64,000 nt of DNA from Phoenix dactylifera (Eukaryota; Streptophyta; Magnoliopsida; Arecales; Arecaceae): assembly GCF_009389715.1 (NCBI RefSeq), contig NC_052395.1, positions 22,462,915-22,526,914 on the forward strand, given 5' to 3'. The notes beneath the pieces are model-generated. The model was not told the origin of the DNA. It did not search any database and saw nothing but the letters and a program-made list of their open reading frames with translations. Position numbers and translations under genes: made by a program. Below, piece after piece: positions 1 through 10,562 of the stretch. The stretch's first letter is position 1, and each line of letters opens with the position of its first letter.

Positions 1-799
1 ATGTTATAGCGATTGCCCTGTCATGGGCCGGAAACGTGACCATGGTTAGTCTAGGCCGGAAATAAAGTGGAAAAGGGAATGGATGTGTGTTTGTGAATTG
101 ATTAAATGAACAGGGACTTTGGGCTTATCTCGTTATTATTGATTGCCCCATCACAGGCTGGAAATGTGATACTATCGATTGCCCCGTCACAGGCTGGAAA
201 TGTGATACCATCGATTGCCCCGTCACAGGCTGGAAATGTGATACTATCGATTGCCCCGTCACAGGCTGGAAATGTGATACTATCGATTGCCCCATCACAG
301 GCTGGAAATGTGATACTATCGATTGCCCCGTCACGGGCCGGAAACGTGACCGGGATGTAGCCCAAAGTCGGAAAGATAATTGATCCGGATCAAGTTAATA
401 TAGAATGGAAAGAAAAAGCATTGAAAACATTAATGAAGATTTATGAGCTATCGTATGCTATATCATTCTTGCGTGGTTGGACTTTCATTGATATTTGACG
501 TGCATACTTATATTGATTACTTGAGCCTTTTGACAGTCGGTTTATGATTTCATGAAATGTGCATCAATTTATCGTGGCTTTCAAATTCATATTATTATTG
601 TGTTGGTTCGGAAGTGTAGGGATTCTTACTGGGCTGGATTTGATTGATTACATCAATCTTTGATTTTGGCATTTATGGAATTATTGGAATTATTGGAATT
701 GTTGTTTATCTTAGGCCTTGCATGATCTTTAGGGCACTGCTCTAGGGCTCATGCGGCCGGTCGCGTGCCGGACCCGGGTGATGGGTTCGGGGCGTGACA
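1..799 (+). mobile_element. 5' LTR (partial) of non-autonomous Tekay/Del-type element 1
   Basis: This is the last 799 bp of a long terminal repeat cut by the window edge. It matches 4320-5118 base for base with about four substitutions that I can see (near 24, 449, 461 and 695). It ends in GGGGCGTGACA, and a methionine-tRNA-type primer binding site starts four bases later, which fixes the orientation as plus. From the complete 3' copy, about 1.6 kb of this LTR should lie to the left of the window. The LTR pair is older than that of element 2, which shows fewer differences over a much longer length. Confidence 0.93.
141..356 (+). repeat. 36-bp minisatellite in the 5' LTR of element 1
   Basis: Six tandem copies of a 36-bp unit beginning GATTGCCCCGTCACAGGCTG; the last is variant and cut short. 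One isolated related copy lies at about 9-49. Because 36 is a multiple of three, several frames stay open and give repetitive pseudo-peptides on both strands. The identical array recurs in the 3' LTR. Confidence 0.95.
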
Positions 800-802
800 G
801 AG

Positions 803-814
803 TGGTATCAGAGC
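803..814 (+). other. Primer binding site of element 1
   Basis: TGGTATCAGAGC lies four bases after the end of the 5' LTR. It is the usual plant LTR-retrotransposon primer site, complementary to the 3' end of initiator methionine tRNA. Confidence 0.93.
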
Positions 815-2711
815 CAGGTTAAGGTATCCTAGGGTTTATGTTCAGGTAAGTATCAGTGGAGAATTATGATAGAAAAACTATCAGAGATTTGGTTTATAAT
901 CACTTGAGATTGTAACAAGAATAATATTATGATCTAAGGTTTAAGACCACTAGGGACTGTGGCCTTAGTGGCATTAAAGTTTGAGGTTTAAGACTATTGG
1001 AAAATGTGACCAGTTGGAATCTGAGCATATGTTTAAGATCACTAGGGATCGTGACAGAAATATGTCATAGCTTAAAGTTATGATCACTTAGGACATGACA
1101 ATTAAATTCAGTGCTTAAGCTGTAAGATCACTGGGCATTGTGATAAAATGTATGCATCGGTTTGGTCTTCGATGCATGCAGAAGGAAAGTATAAATTGTC
1201 TTTGATCATGATAAGAGAGGTTTGACCTAAGATAAGTGTAGGTCAACAATGGCATATCGAGTATGCCATGTTCAGATATTATTTAAATGATTTGAAAGTT
1301 CAAATTTGATGTGGGTTTTGATGTGATCATACTTTTGGTTTTGCTGCTAATTATTAGAGTGGGATTTGTACGTTGATTTAGTATTGGAGTAAGCTAAGGA
1401 GATTTCATAATATTGAAAGGAACGTTCTTCGAAGTTGAAAATGTATGTGGATTATATCTGGTGTTGGCATGTTGGATATTGCAAATAGGTCTATTTTCTA
1501 TGATGTATTTGATTATTTTGAGGCCATAGAGTATGCATATTGATGGGAGAATTCTAATTATTTGAATTCTCATGTTTGGATTGGGCTACTGGATTTTACT
1601 TATAATTGTAGAAGACTATTTGATGTGTTAATTTAAAACTCAAGCCTAGATTTAAGATTTGAGCAGGAATCTTGTCATTGTTGATGAAGCCACTAATAAA
1701 TGTCATATTGAGTAGAGACTTCGGTCATGAGATGCTTATATGAATTATCATATATAGCATTGTTGATGGATGTTAAGAATCTTGGTGAAGAAAGATCTGG
1801 AGGTTGATAGAGTTAATTCCTACTCATAGTGATATTGACTCAACAGTTCTAACCTATTGAATTTGAAGTAAATTCTGTTGGAAGAAAAATCAATGTAGAT
1901 TTTCTGATTAAATTGCTAAGGAAATACAAGAATTACCCCTTTAAATTAAACCTAGATATTTTGGATTCTAAAAAGGTTGTGGAGATCACATAGTGACCTT
2001 AAACTTGACTAAAGGATCGGGGGTTAGTTATGGTAAGTATACTCTATATAAATCGAGAACAAAAAGATCTAGAGATTTTGCTCTAGTTCTACTTGAAAAT
2101 TTGAAATTTGGAGTTTCTTAGTCTCAATGCAAAGTGATACTTTAGTCAGAAATCATTTTGTGACTTTAGTGAATTAAATGAATTAAATCAGAGTGTGCAG
2201 CGGAAGTGTGGTGGTTTGACTTATTTTGAAACTGGTTAAGATCATTAATATTTGATCTAAAAGGCATTATGATGAAATACTTGAGTTAGTTTCAGGAGAA
2301 TGTTGTTGATTCTATGAATCTCTTATTTGTTGGAATGATGTGGGAGAAAGAAAAGAAAAATGATTATAGAATATTAAGAGCATTTGATACTAAAGATTTC
2401 TCCTATTTCTGTCAAGCCAATTATGATCTCTGTGTAGAATCAAGAGAAATTAATTTCTTGGGATATAATTATGGCATTTTAATCTAAGGTTGGGAGTTTG
2501 GAATTCTTTTGAAGGAGATCAAAAGAACTTACTATGTGTGGTAAATAGAAATAATCAAGTTTTGAGATGCTGTGATTTTTGTATGTCAAAATCTTGTGAG
2601 TAGGTACTCCGAAAGGGAGACTACTTGAGATCTCAGGGATGATATACCGGATGCATTTTTTTTAAAGTTTGAGGCTTCAAGTAAGTCAATTTCGAGGACG
2701 AAATTTTTTTT

Positions 2712-2724
2712 AAGGGGGAGAGTA
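2712..2724 (+). other. Polypurine tract of element 1
   Basis: AAGGGGGAGAGTA lies directly before the TG of the 3' LTR. This is the expected position and composition for the plus-strand primer tract of a Ty3/gypsy element. Confidence 0.88.
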
Positions 2725-5118
2725 TGTAATACCCCAGAAAAAGCAACAACAAAAAAAAAAAAGGGCGGATGGGCTGGCCCGAAAAGACCGGGCCCATCCC
2801 CCTTAAAAACGATCGTGCCTAGGGCACGATCGTGGAAGAGAGGGGGAAGACGGGAGGGAGACGGCGGCGGCGTTAGAGGGGATCGCCGGAGGGAGCCGAG
2901 TCGCCGGGGGGAGTTTGAGCACCGGGAAGGCAGCGGATCTCGTGAGCCGGCCGGTCAAGGAGGAGGATCCCCACCAAACGCACGAAGAGGCCTCGGATCC
3001 GTGGGTTTACTCATGGATTTCTCCACCGAATCCTCGCCGGAAGGGCCGCCGGAGCATCCCGCCGGACCGAGGTAAGCCCTTGTGCTTCATTGCTTGATTT
3101 TTGGGTCGTGTGAGTGGGATTTTGGCCGGCGGATCGTCGGAAAAGAGTCCGAAACAGGGTACCCCTGTTTCGGCCTCCCTCTTCCGAATGTTGGCCGCCG
3201 CCGGTCGCCGGTTGGCCGGGATCCATGGCATTGGGGGTTGATCGAGTTGTGTAAGGGTGGAGATGAGTTCCTAGGGCCTTGTTGGGGATCGGGATGGGTG
3301 GACCGAGGGCTTCCCGCATGGTTCCATCCCATCTCCTTTCTCCCTTCCGCGTCGGTTGGCCACCGGCGGTGACGATGGCGGCTGGCCACAGGCGGCGGCG
3401 GCGGTGGTCGTGGACCCTTGTGGCTGCCGTCGGGTGGGGGGAGCCGAACCACCATTTCGGTGGTCTTCGGTTGATGATGGAAGAAAAAGGGGTAGGGGAC
3501 AGTGTCGATTGGAAAGAAGAAGAAGGAGGAGGAGAAAATAAGAATAAAATAATAATAATAATAATAAGAGGAGAAGGAAAAGAAGAAGAAGAGGAAGAGA
3601 CTTCTTCTTCTCTCTTTCTCTTGGCCGGCCACCATCGCCGGTGACTGCAGCAGGGGTGGCCGGCGATGGTTCGGCCAATGGTGGCCGAGGGTGGGGAAGG
3701 TGAGGGCACAGCCACCCCGGCTGTTGCCCTTGGACCAAAGAGGTGGAGGAAGAACCCTTCTCTATCATCCACCCTTCTTTTGGTCTTTTCATCGGGACTG
3801 GCCATCGTCGCCGGCGTGGCAGCGGCCACGGCTGGCGACGACATGGGCCGGTAGTACAAGGGTGGGAGTCGGGCCACCCCGACTGCCCTAGACTTGGAGA
3901 GATTGAGATGTTTGGGGATCTGGTTATGGACCCCATAGTAAATATCAATTATGGTTTGGAATATTTAAATATTAAATGATTTAGTTTGTGATTTGTAATT
4001 GATGTTGTAGAGGAAGAGTCGGCAGAGCCAGGAGGTTTTGATCAGGGGACTCAGCACCCCAGCGCGTAGGTTGTGATTCGGACTGTATTTGAGTCTGTCT
4101 ACAATTTCTGTAAGAATCCTTGTACGCCAATCCTACATGATATACATATTTTTGCACTATATATGTTTGATATGCTATGATCCAGACAAAGCAAAATAGT
4201 TTTATATTTAATTATATTTTGATCGTGTTGGCTTGTGGTTGGTAGTGTGATGGATGCTTGTATGTGTATAACTTATACCTGCATAATTGAATTTATGGAT
4301 GTGGTGGTATGGACTAACCATGTTATAGCGATTGCCCTGTCACGGGCCGGAAACGTGACCATGGTTAGTCTAGGCCGGAAATAAAGTGGAAAAGGGAATG
4401 GATGTGTGTTTGTGAATTGATTAAATGAACAGGGACTTTGGGCTTATCTCGTTATTATTGATTGCCCCATCACAGGCTGGAAATGTGATACTATCGATTG
4501 CCCCGTCACAGGCTGGAAATGTGATACCATCGATTGCCCCGTCACAGGCTGGAAATGTGATACTATCGATTGCCCCGTCACAGGCTGGAAATGTGATACT
4601 ATCGATTGCCCCATCACAGGCTGGAAATGTGATACTATCGATTGCCCCGTCACGGGCCGGAAACGTGACCGGGATGTAGCCCAAAGTCGGAAAGATAATT
4701 GATCCGGATCAAGTTAATATAGAATGGAAAGAAAAAGCATTGAAAACATTAATGAAGATTTATGAGTTATCGTATGCTCTATCATTCTTGCGTGGTTGGA
4801 CTTTCATTGATATTTGACGTGCATACTTATATTGATTACTTGAGCCTTTTGACAGTCGGTTTATGATTTCATGAAATGTGCATCAATTTATCGTGGCTTT
4901 CAAATTCATATTATTATTGTGTTGGTTCGGAAGTGTAGGGATTCTTACTGGGCTGGATTTGATTGATTACATCAATCTTTGATTTTGGCATTTATGGAAT
5001 TATTGGAATTATTGAAATTGTTGTTTATCTTAGGCCTTGCATGATCTTTAGGGCACTGCTCTAGGGCTCATGCGGCCGGTCGCGTGCCGGACCCGGGTGA
5101 TGGGTTCGGGGCGTGACA
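2725..5118 (+). mobile_element. 3' LTR (complete) of element 1
   Basis: The 2394-bp LTR starts TGTAATACCCC and ends GGGGCGTGACA. It contains a GC-rich leader (about 2760-3870) with purine and pyrimidine strings, a splice-donor-like GAGGTAAGC (GT at 3072-3073), an acceptor-like site ending at 4010, and the 36-bp minisatellite at 4460-4675. Long GC-rich reading frames here are unrelated to one another on the two strands and are treated as accidental. The 5-bp target duplication should be ATTGC (5119-5123); its partner is outside the window. Confidence 0.93.
4460..4675 (+). repeat. 36-bp minisatellite in the 3' LTR of element 1
   Basis: The same six-unit array as in the 5' LTR, with the same order of unit variants. 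Array size has therefore not changed since insertion, although minisatellites usually change length quickly. Confidence 0.95.
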
Positions 5119-5177
5119 ATTGCAGACTGGAAATTCCTCAGATAAGCTGCTCTGGAGTCCTTAAAAAGAACTTGTTT

Positions 5178-5613
5178 TAACTGGTAGAGTACTCTGTTGA
5201 ATCTGGAACCTGATCATCATCAATCTGCTGGAGATGCCATGGTACATATTGGAGGCACGTTCACCTCCGGAACTCATTCCAGAATTTGAACCACCTGCCC
5301 CATTGTTGGCCTATGAACTTCATTGCTCTGAATGCACCAACAAGCCACACTACAAGCTCTGCTCAGTTCCTCGATATCATCATCACCCTCTATTCTCTCT
5401 TTTAACAGTGCGAGAATTTCAAGTACATGGCAGCCCAGAAAGGAAAATAACCCACGCTTCTATTTTTCGCTGGTCCTCTGTCCATCCTCGCCGAAAAGAC
5501 TTCAAAGAGCATCGTTCCGTAGCTATAAACATCTGCCTTCCGAGTGATAGCTAAGCCCGATATCCATTCTGGTGCTAGGTAGCCGAAAGTTCCTCTTGTG
5601 GTTGTTCGCATAC
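5178..5613 (-). pseudogene. SD-RLK kinase 3' exon fragment (copy D)
   Basis: Read on the minus strand, this is the C-lobe of a receptor-like kinase: activation-segment RGTFGYLAPEW, SDI-like ITRKADVYSYG, then (after a frameshift near 5416) DIEELSRACSVACWCIQ and HRPTMGQVVQILE. It ends in a short acidic tail with a stop at 5178-5180. An acceptor-like TTGTAG lies just before the first codon (exon from 5613), so the parent gene had an intron here, unlike the intronless copies A-C. At least one frameshift and one Gly-to-TGA nonsense codon (in the LEGV-equivalent motif) make it non-functional. It is clearly diverged from A-C and so is a different paralogue. Retroelement 1 ends only about 60 bp beyond its tail. 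Confidence 0.8.
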
Positions 5614-7051
5614 CTACAACATACCATAAACAAACGCATAAAAAAGAAGTATCTTGGTCATCTTTGCAAAAACAAACGCATACCTACAACATTATAATAA
5701 GGCTATGGCCCATGAAATGCTGAGGCTTATTCCAGATTTGCATGCCTGCTGTTCCTCTCTTGAAAAGAGCCCTTTTTCCACAAATATCTTTTTTTCCCAA
5801 GTTCTCACATTCCATAAACCTCAAGTTACATGCGAACCAGTCTCGGCACACCCAGTGCCAGGACTAGTTCAAATGCTGTCTAAATTTACCTGGAGTCACT
5901 ATTGTTCGCATAATATATTTGCACGTGCTTACGTCTCGGCACTCAAATTGCCGGAAACTAGTTTAAATATTGACGGGCAAGTTTACTAAGCAGTCCCTAT
6001 ATTTAAGATGTTTATGTAGATAGTGCTTCCCACGGAATCCAGAACTGCAGTCGCATAAGAATTTTTTTCGGAAAAGAGGTACTGTAAGAAATTCAAATTG
6101 TGATTTCTTCTTTGATTTTGAGCATAACGATGGATTCTGATAATTATGTAGAAGCGTAGGCAACCAATATGATAAAATAGCCTTAGATAATGTCCGGAAG
6201 TTAGAATTCATCATTATTTATAAAGCATAATTTATTTCAAGATTGTTAAGAATTATTCAGCTTGGTTGGTAATGAAAAATATATACCTCCTTAAAATATG
6301 TTGTTTTGGTGGTGGACTTGTACAATTTTTTTATTAAAAACCTTGATGTTAATGCTGTTGATATTTTTAGGGAAATTAATCTTGTTGTTGCTGTGCTTAA
6401 ATATTGAGTGAATCCCATAACAAGTAGATGATCTTGAACAAACTTTCAATCCCAAGAAAAGCTTGGTTTTGGGATGGCTATCCACTTATACACGAGACAC
6501 GTAGGCAGCTGGGCGAGCATCATGCACACTTTTCGGAAGGCGAATAGGGCTGCAGACTAGATCGCCTTCTATGTTGCACGATATTTTGAAGAGTTCTTGT
6601 GGACATTTATAGCAGAGTTTTCATTTTTTTTTTTTTATTTTTTATTCGTTTTTGACTTGGCAGGATGTTCACTGAATTTTTGTTTTCATCGGAAAAAAAA
6701 AAAAAAACTTTTAGTCCCAAGGGAAGCTAAAGGTGTGTACGTTTCCTGAATATGCTGGCTTTACCCAATATCTCTTTCCCTCAATATATAATACATAAAT
6801 AATAAATTGTTTCTTTTTTACTTCATTCTCTTTTTATATTCACCTAATGTCTCGGTTGTCTTTCCGCTGTAGGATAAGTTAGTTTTGTAAATGCTTATGT
6901 CAGTCCTTGCTGCACTCTGATTTGAGAGCTCCTGGAAATGTCAGGGCTGGACTTGAATGCTGCACTCTGATTTGAGAGCTCCTGGAAATGTCAGTGCTGG
7001 AATTGAATCCATTGCCTCTGAGGCACTGCAAGTCTTGGTCCGATGCCGGCT
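5614..7051. repeat. Duplicated spacer block, copy 1 (matches 26491-27507)
   Basis: From about 5733 this AT-rich, non-coding stretch is a near copy of 26491-27507, including the CTGCTGTTCCTCTCTTGAA start and the GCAAGTCTTGGTCCGATG end. It is the left part of the SD-RLK duplication unit. An 83-codon frame (complement 5963-6214) survives in both copies, but the differences are mostly non-synonymous, so I do not call it a gene. The poly-T runs at 6617-6650 and the AT-rich tracts look like neutral decay. Confidence 0.8.
6908..7007 (+). repeat. 50-bp tandem duplication
   Basis: Two adjacent 50-bp copies start TGCTGCACTCTGATTTGAGA (6908-6957 and 6958-7007) and differ at only two or three bases. The paralogous block at about 27409 has a single copy, so the duplication happened after the two blocks separated. 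Confidence 0.9.
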
Positions 7052-7102
<51 letters not shown>

Positions 7103-7107
7103 CTTTC

Positions 7108-7144
<37 letters not shown>

Positions 7145-7165
7145 TCATTCAAAACGGTATTTCAT

Positions 7166-7675
7166 TCATATACTACTAACGTGAATACAACCAGACATAT
7201 CAAAGAAAAGTAAACAAAATAAGGCGTGTGGAACGCCATCCAAACTAGACCAGAAAACCTCCCCGGTATGCCGGGCAACATAAGAAGCGACCCAATCTGC
7301 TGCACTGTTCGCCTCTCGGTAAACATGGACCACCTGACAAGAAATCAGCTCCCGCACCAAGCTCTGGGTATCCCGTATCAGGGGATGGCCGTCACCGTAT
7401 GTGTCCACACCACGTATCCAGACAATCACCATAGAACAGTCACCCTCGAGAACGAGTCTCTCTGCCCCCAGAACTCGTCTCGCAAACCAAACACCCTCCC
7501 AAGCAGCCTGCAGCTCTGCTCCCACCGCCGAACCGCCGAGAGTGCTCCGTCCCCCCGCAGCAATAAAAGTGCCCCGATAGTCCCTGATAACAAAACCCAC
7601 GCCCCCAGAGGTGCCATCCCCCGCCGAGCCACCGTCGAAATTCACCTTGAGATAACCAGGGGTGGGGGTACCCAA
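7166..7675 (-). pseudogene. LINE 1 RNase H domain
   Basis: An RNase H-fold domain at the C-terminus of LINE ORF2, about 150 residues. Visible acidic residues of the active site are the D of VNFDGG, the E of GAELQAAWEG, the D of LEGDCSMV and the D of AADWVASYVA. This is the archaeal-like RNase H known from plant L1 elements. It lies in the -1 frame relative to the upstream zinc-finger region, with the frame change inside a C-rich GTACCCCCACCCCTGG stretch at about 7665. The apparent first codon is TTG, so this is not an independent gene but the displaced end of ORF2. Confidence 0.88.
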
Positions 7676-9258
7676 GAGAAGTAACTGAACCTGGACGCTG
7701 AAACAGCAGTGCAGGTACCCCAGATATCCCTAGTTCTCCCAGGTGGCGCCGACGTGGTCATCATAGATGTCTCAGCTGCCTGCCTCAGAGCTCTCTCCAT
7801 CACAGCCCGTGGGGTCAACCGCCCACCCTCGAATAGACGATCATTCCTGGCTAGCCATATGTGATAGGCTAGGTAGGCTACAATAGAACCTGTCTCAGCA
7901 TCCCTCGGCCTCCGAATAGACTCACTCAGGAACCGGAGCATATCCTCCACCGACTCCCATGAAGGTGGCAGTAGCGCCGAGGCCAATCTCCAACACTGCA
8001 TAGCTACAGGACATCGAAGGAGTACGTGGCCGACCGTCTCCTCAGCATCCAGACATACCTCGCATAGTGAGCCCATCCTCATCCCCCGCCGGGCCAATAC
8101 ACTCCTGGTCGGAAGGCAGCCCCAGGCTACCTTCCAAAGAAAGAGCGCCACCCGGGGATGCACCCTCATCCTCCATATCCATCCACCATCAATCCGTTTC
8201 TCCGGCTCCCGCCTAGTCCACGCATGAATATCCCTGGCACGTACCCGCGATCGGCCTGTCGGTAACCAGACCAGTCTATCAGGCTCCGCCCGGGACGGGA
8301 GCGGTAATGCCAGAATTCTCTCCACAAGCTGCTCCCCAAATGTCTCCCGAATGAGCACCTCATCCCAGCTCCCCTCCTCCGGTACTAGTAGATCACCAAC
8401 ACGACGTCCCAGCAGCCTGCTCGTATCTACCATGACCGGTAGCCTGCTAATCGGTAACTCAGTCACCCAACTATCCTCAAGGACATCCACTGACATACCA
8501 TCCCCGACAGCCCACCGGATGGCCGGAAGCACCAACGGAGCCCTAACACTGATCTCCCTCCAGATAGGGGAGTGGAGCCGCCCCGCCCTAATGCCAACCG
8601 TCAATGCCCCGTACTTAGCCCTCATCAGTGAGGACCATAAACTCTCAGGCTCCAACAAGAGGCTAGCTGCTAGTCGCAAAATCGATGCCTCCCGTCGCGC
8701 CACCAATGACGGCACACCCAAGCCGCCAAGTCTGACCGGCTGACAGACCACCTCCCAAGCCACTAGATGTACCCTGCCTCTGTCACCACGCCTCCCCCAG
8801 ATAAAGTCCCTGATAAGCCGCTCAACTGACCTCAATGAAGCTACGGGAGGGACAGTGTGGGATACAAGATATACCGGAATAGCACTAAGAACTGACCGTG
8901 CCAATGTGACTCTGCCCATCATGGATAGTGAATGCATCTGCCACCCCTCCAGCCTGTGCCTAATGCTATGCTCAAGAGAGATGGTATCTCCACTGCGCAT
9001 GCATCGCCCAAGTATCGGCACACCCAAATATGTCAAGGTGCCCTCCTGCTCACCCACTCCCAGAGTCTCCATAATTCCGGCCTTTATCTGAACCTTGGTC
9101 TTTGGACTGAAGAAAATAGACGATTTGTTCAAGTTGACCCGCTGTCCAGAAGCCGAGCAATAAGCATAGAGGGTCCTCCGGATCACATGGGCATTCTGCC
9201 TGGTCGCCCTAGCCAACAGCAAGCAGTCATCAGCAAAGAGTAGATGGGAGATCGGCAC
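7642..9258 (-). pseudogene. LINE 1 ORF2, RT thumb and zinc-finger (zf-RVT) part
   Basis: It begins at the reverse transcriptase catalytic motif LLFADDCLLLARA, the FADD form of YXDD. It continues through GQRVNLNKSS and TYLGVPILGR, the thumb region (GWQMHSLSMMGRVTLARSVL), the WGRRGDRGRVHLVAWEVVC connection, and the Cys/His zf-RVT region near MRMGSLCEVCLDAEETVGHVLLRCP. It belongs directly after the 9183-10562 frame, but a 1-nt frameshift near 9240, just before FADD, separates them. Its end overlaps the RNase H frame. Confidence 0.9.
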
Positions 9259-10562
9259 AGCCCCTGCACTGGCCTATAAGCCTCCAGAGTCTGTGTGTCC
9301 ACTGCTACTCGAAGAGCTCTGGATAATGCATCTGCACAGATAATGAAAAGCAAGGGAGACAACGAACACCCCTGGCGAAGTCCAACAGATGCATCAAAGA
9401 AGTGTGAAGGTGTGCCATTTACCAGAATGGAGAAGGATGGCCCCATCACACAGCCCATGACCCACCTGATCCACACCTCATGGAAACCAAAACTCTGTAA
9501 GGAATGTCGAAGAAAATCCCAGCACATCCTATCGTATGCCCTCTCCATATCAAGCTTGACCCCCATAAGGCAGCGCCGCACAGGAGCCTTCACCAGATCA
9601 AACATGAACTCCTGGGCAATAAGGACATTATCTGATATGTTCCTCCCCCCAATAAAAGCACCCTGCTCTGGACTGATAATTCTGGGTAAGATCCCTCTCA
9701 TTCTAATTGCCAAGATCTTTGCTGTAATCTTATATAAAGTAGAACAAAGGCTAATCGGCCTAAAGTGGCCAGGCTCAGTAGCAACCTGGCGCTTGGGGAT
9801 CAATGTAATAAAAGTCCTCTGCCACTCCGGGCTCATCACTGCCGTGCTAAAAAACTGCTGAATGGCCTCAATAACATCAAGGCCTACAATCGACCAATAC
9901 CTACGAAAGAACACGGGCGGAAAGCCATCCGGTCCGGGCGCCTTGTCCCCCTCCAGGGACCACACCGCCTCCTGAATCTTCCGTCCCGATACCGGCCTGA
10001 TCAGTGCTAAAGAGTCCTCATCGGAAACCCCCTCAGGAGATAAGGGTAGCTCAGTAAATATACCACTCCCTGTCCGCTCCGTCCACCTAGTCCTGAAGAA
10101 CTGCTCAACCACCCTGCAAATCATATTCGGGTCCTCTATGGACTGTCCATCCTCGTCCCTGATAGATCTGATCCTGTTCCGCTGTCTCCTGATCAATGTA
10201 GACTGATGAAAGAACTTTGTGTTCCTGTCCCCTTCCTGAATCCACTGTACTCTTGACTTCTGCCTCCAAAAGATCTCCTGTTGGCTAAGGAGAGCATCAT
10301 GCATAGATAGGAAGGACCTCAACTCCGATAACTCCACATGTGATAGACCTCCACCCGACGCCTCTCGTAGTTGCAGATTAGCAATGGCCTCCTCTAACTC
10401 CTCAATTCTTCGGAATATGTTTCCAACCTCCACCCTGTTCCACCTCCGAAGATATCTCCTAGTCAACTCAAGTCTGCGAGAAACTCGATACATAGCATCC
10501 CCCGGACCGGCTTGTTCCAAGCCTCGCTCACAACCCCCCAAGACCAGGGGTAAGACAACCAT
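9183..10562 (-). pseudogene. LINE 1 ORF2, reverse transcriptase fingers and palm
   Basis: Non-LTR reverse transcriptase core. Visible motifs in order: QEIFWRQKSRVQWIQEGDRNTKFFH, GDKAPGPDGFPP, FRPISLCSTLYKITAKILA, EQGAFIGGRNISDN, KLDMERAYDRM and GLRQGCSLSPLLFIICAD. The catalytic aspartate of KLDMERAYD is intact. The frame is cut off from the endonuclease by a one-base deletion near 10500 (LINE 2 has one more base at this point) and from the FADD box by a second shift near 9240. Confidence 0.92.

Larger units (their letters stand above)
800..2724 (+). mobile_element. Internal region of element 1, non-coding
   Basis: Only about 1.9 kb separates the LTRs, and no gag, protease, reverse transcriptase, RNase H or integrase reading frame is visible. 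The segment is AT-rich with stops in all frames. After the primer site (about 945-1150) there are about five degenerate copies of a TTAAGATCACTAGGGAT-like motif. The 1780-2270 stretch is strongly similar to 30650-31140 in element 2. The 3' end holds TTTCGAGGACGAAATT (about 2690-2706) before the purine tract, a relic of the integrase C-terminal coding sequence typical of Tekay/Del chromoviruses. The element is therefore best read as non-autonomous (LARD-like), depending on proteins from elsewhere. Confidence 0.85.

Noticed and set aside
102-365. Repetitive proteins encoded by the 36-bp arrays on both strands (also 4421-4684)
   Set aside because: The frames exist because the unit length is a multiple of three. 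They lie inside an LTR, occur on opposite strands at once, and have no start context or homology.
3011-3877. Long GC-rich frames on both strands in the LTR leader, including a 288-codon one on the minus strand
   Set aside because: High-GC DNA lacks stops in many frames at once. The products are low-complexity Arg/Pro/Ser and differ completely between the related LTRs of elements 1 and 2.
5963-6214. 83-codon minus-strand frame also present at 26754-27005
   Set aside because: The copies differ mainly at amino-acid-changing positions and no family is recognisable, so there is no sign of purifying selection; it is carried along by the duplication.
7166-7675. Independent RNase H gene
   Set aside because: No ATG in position, and homology shows it is the frameshifted C-terminus of LINE ORF2.
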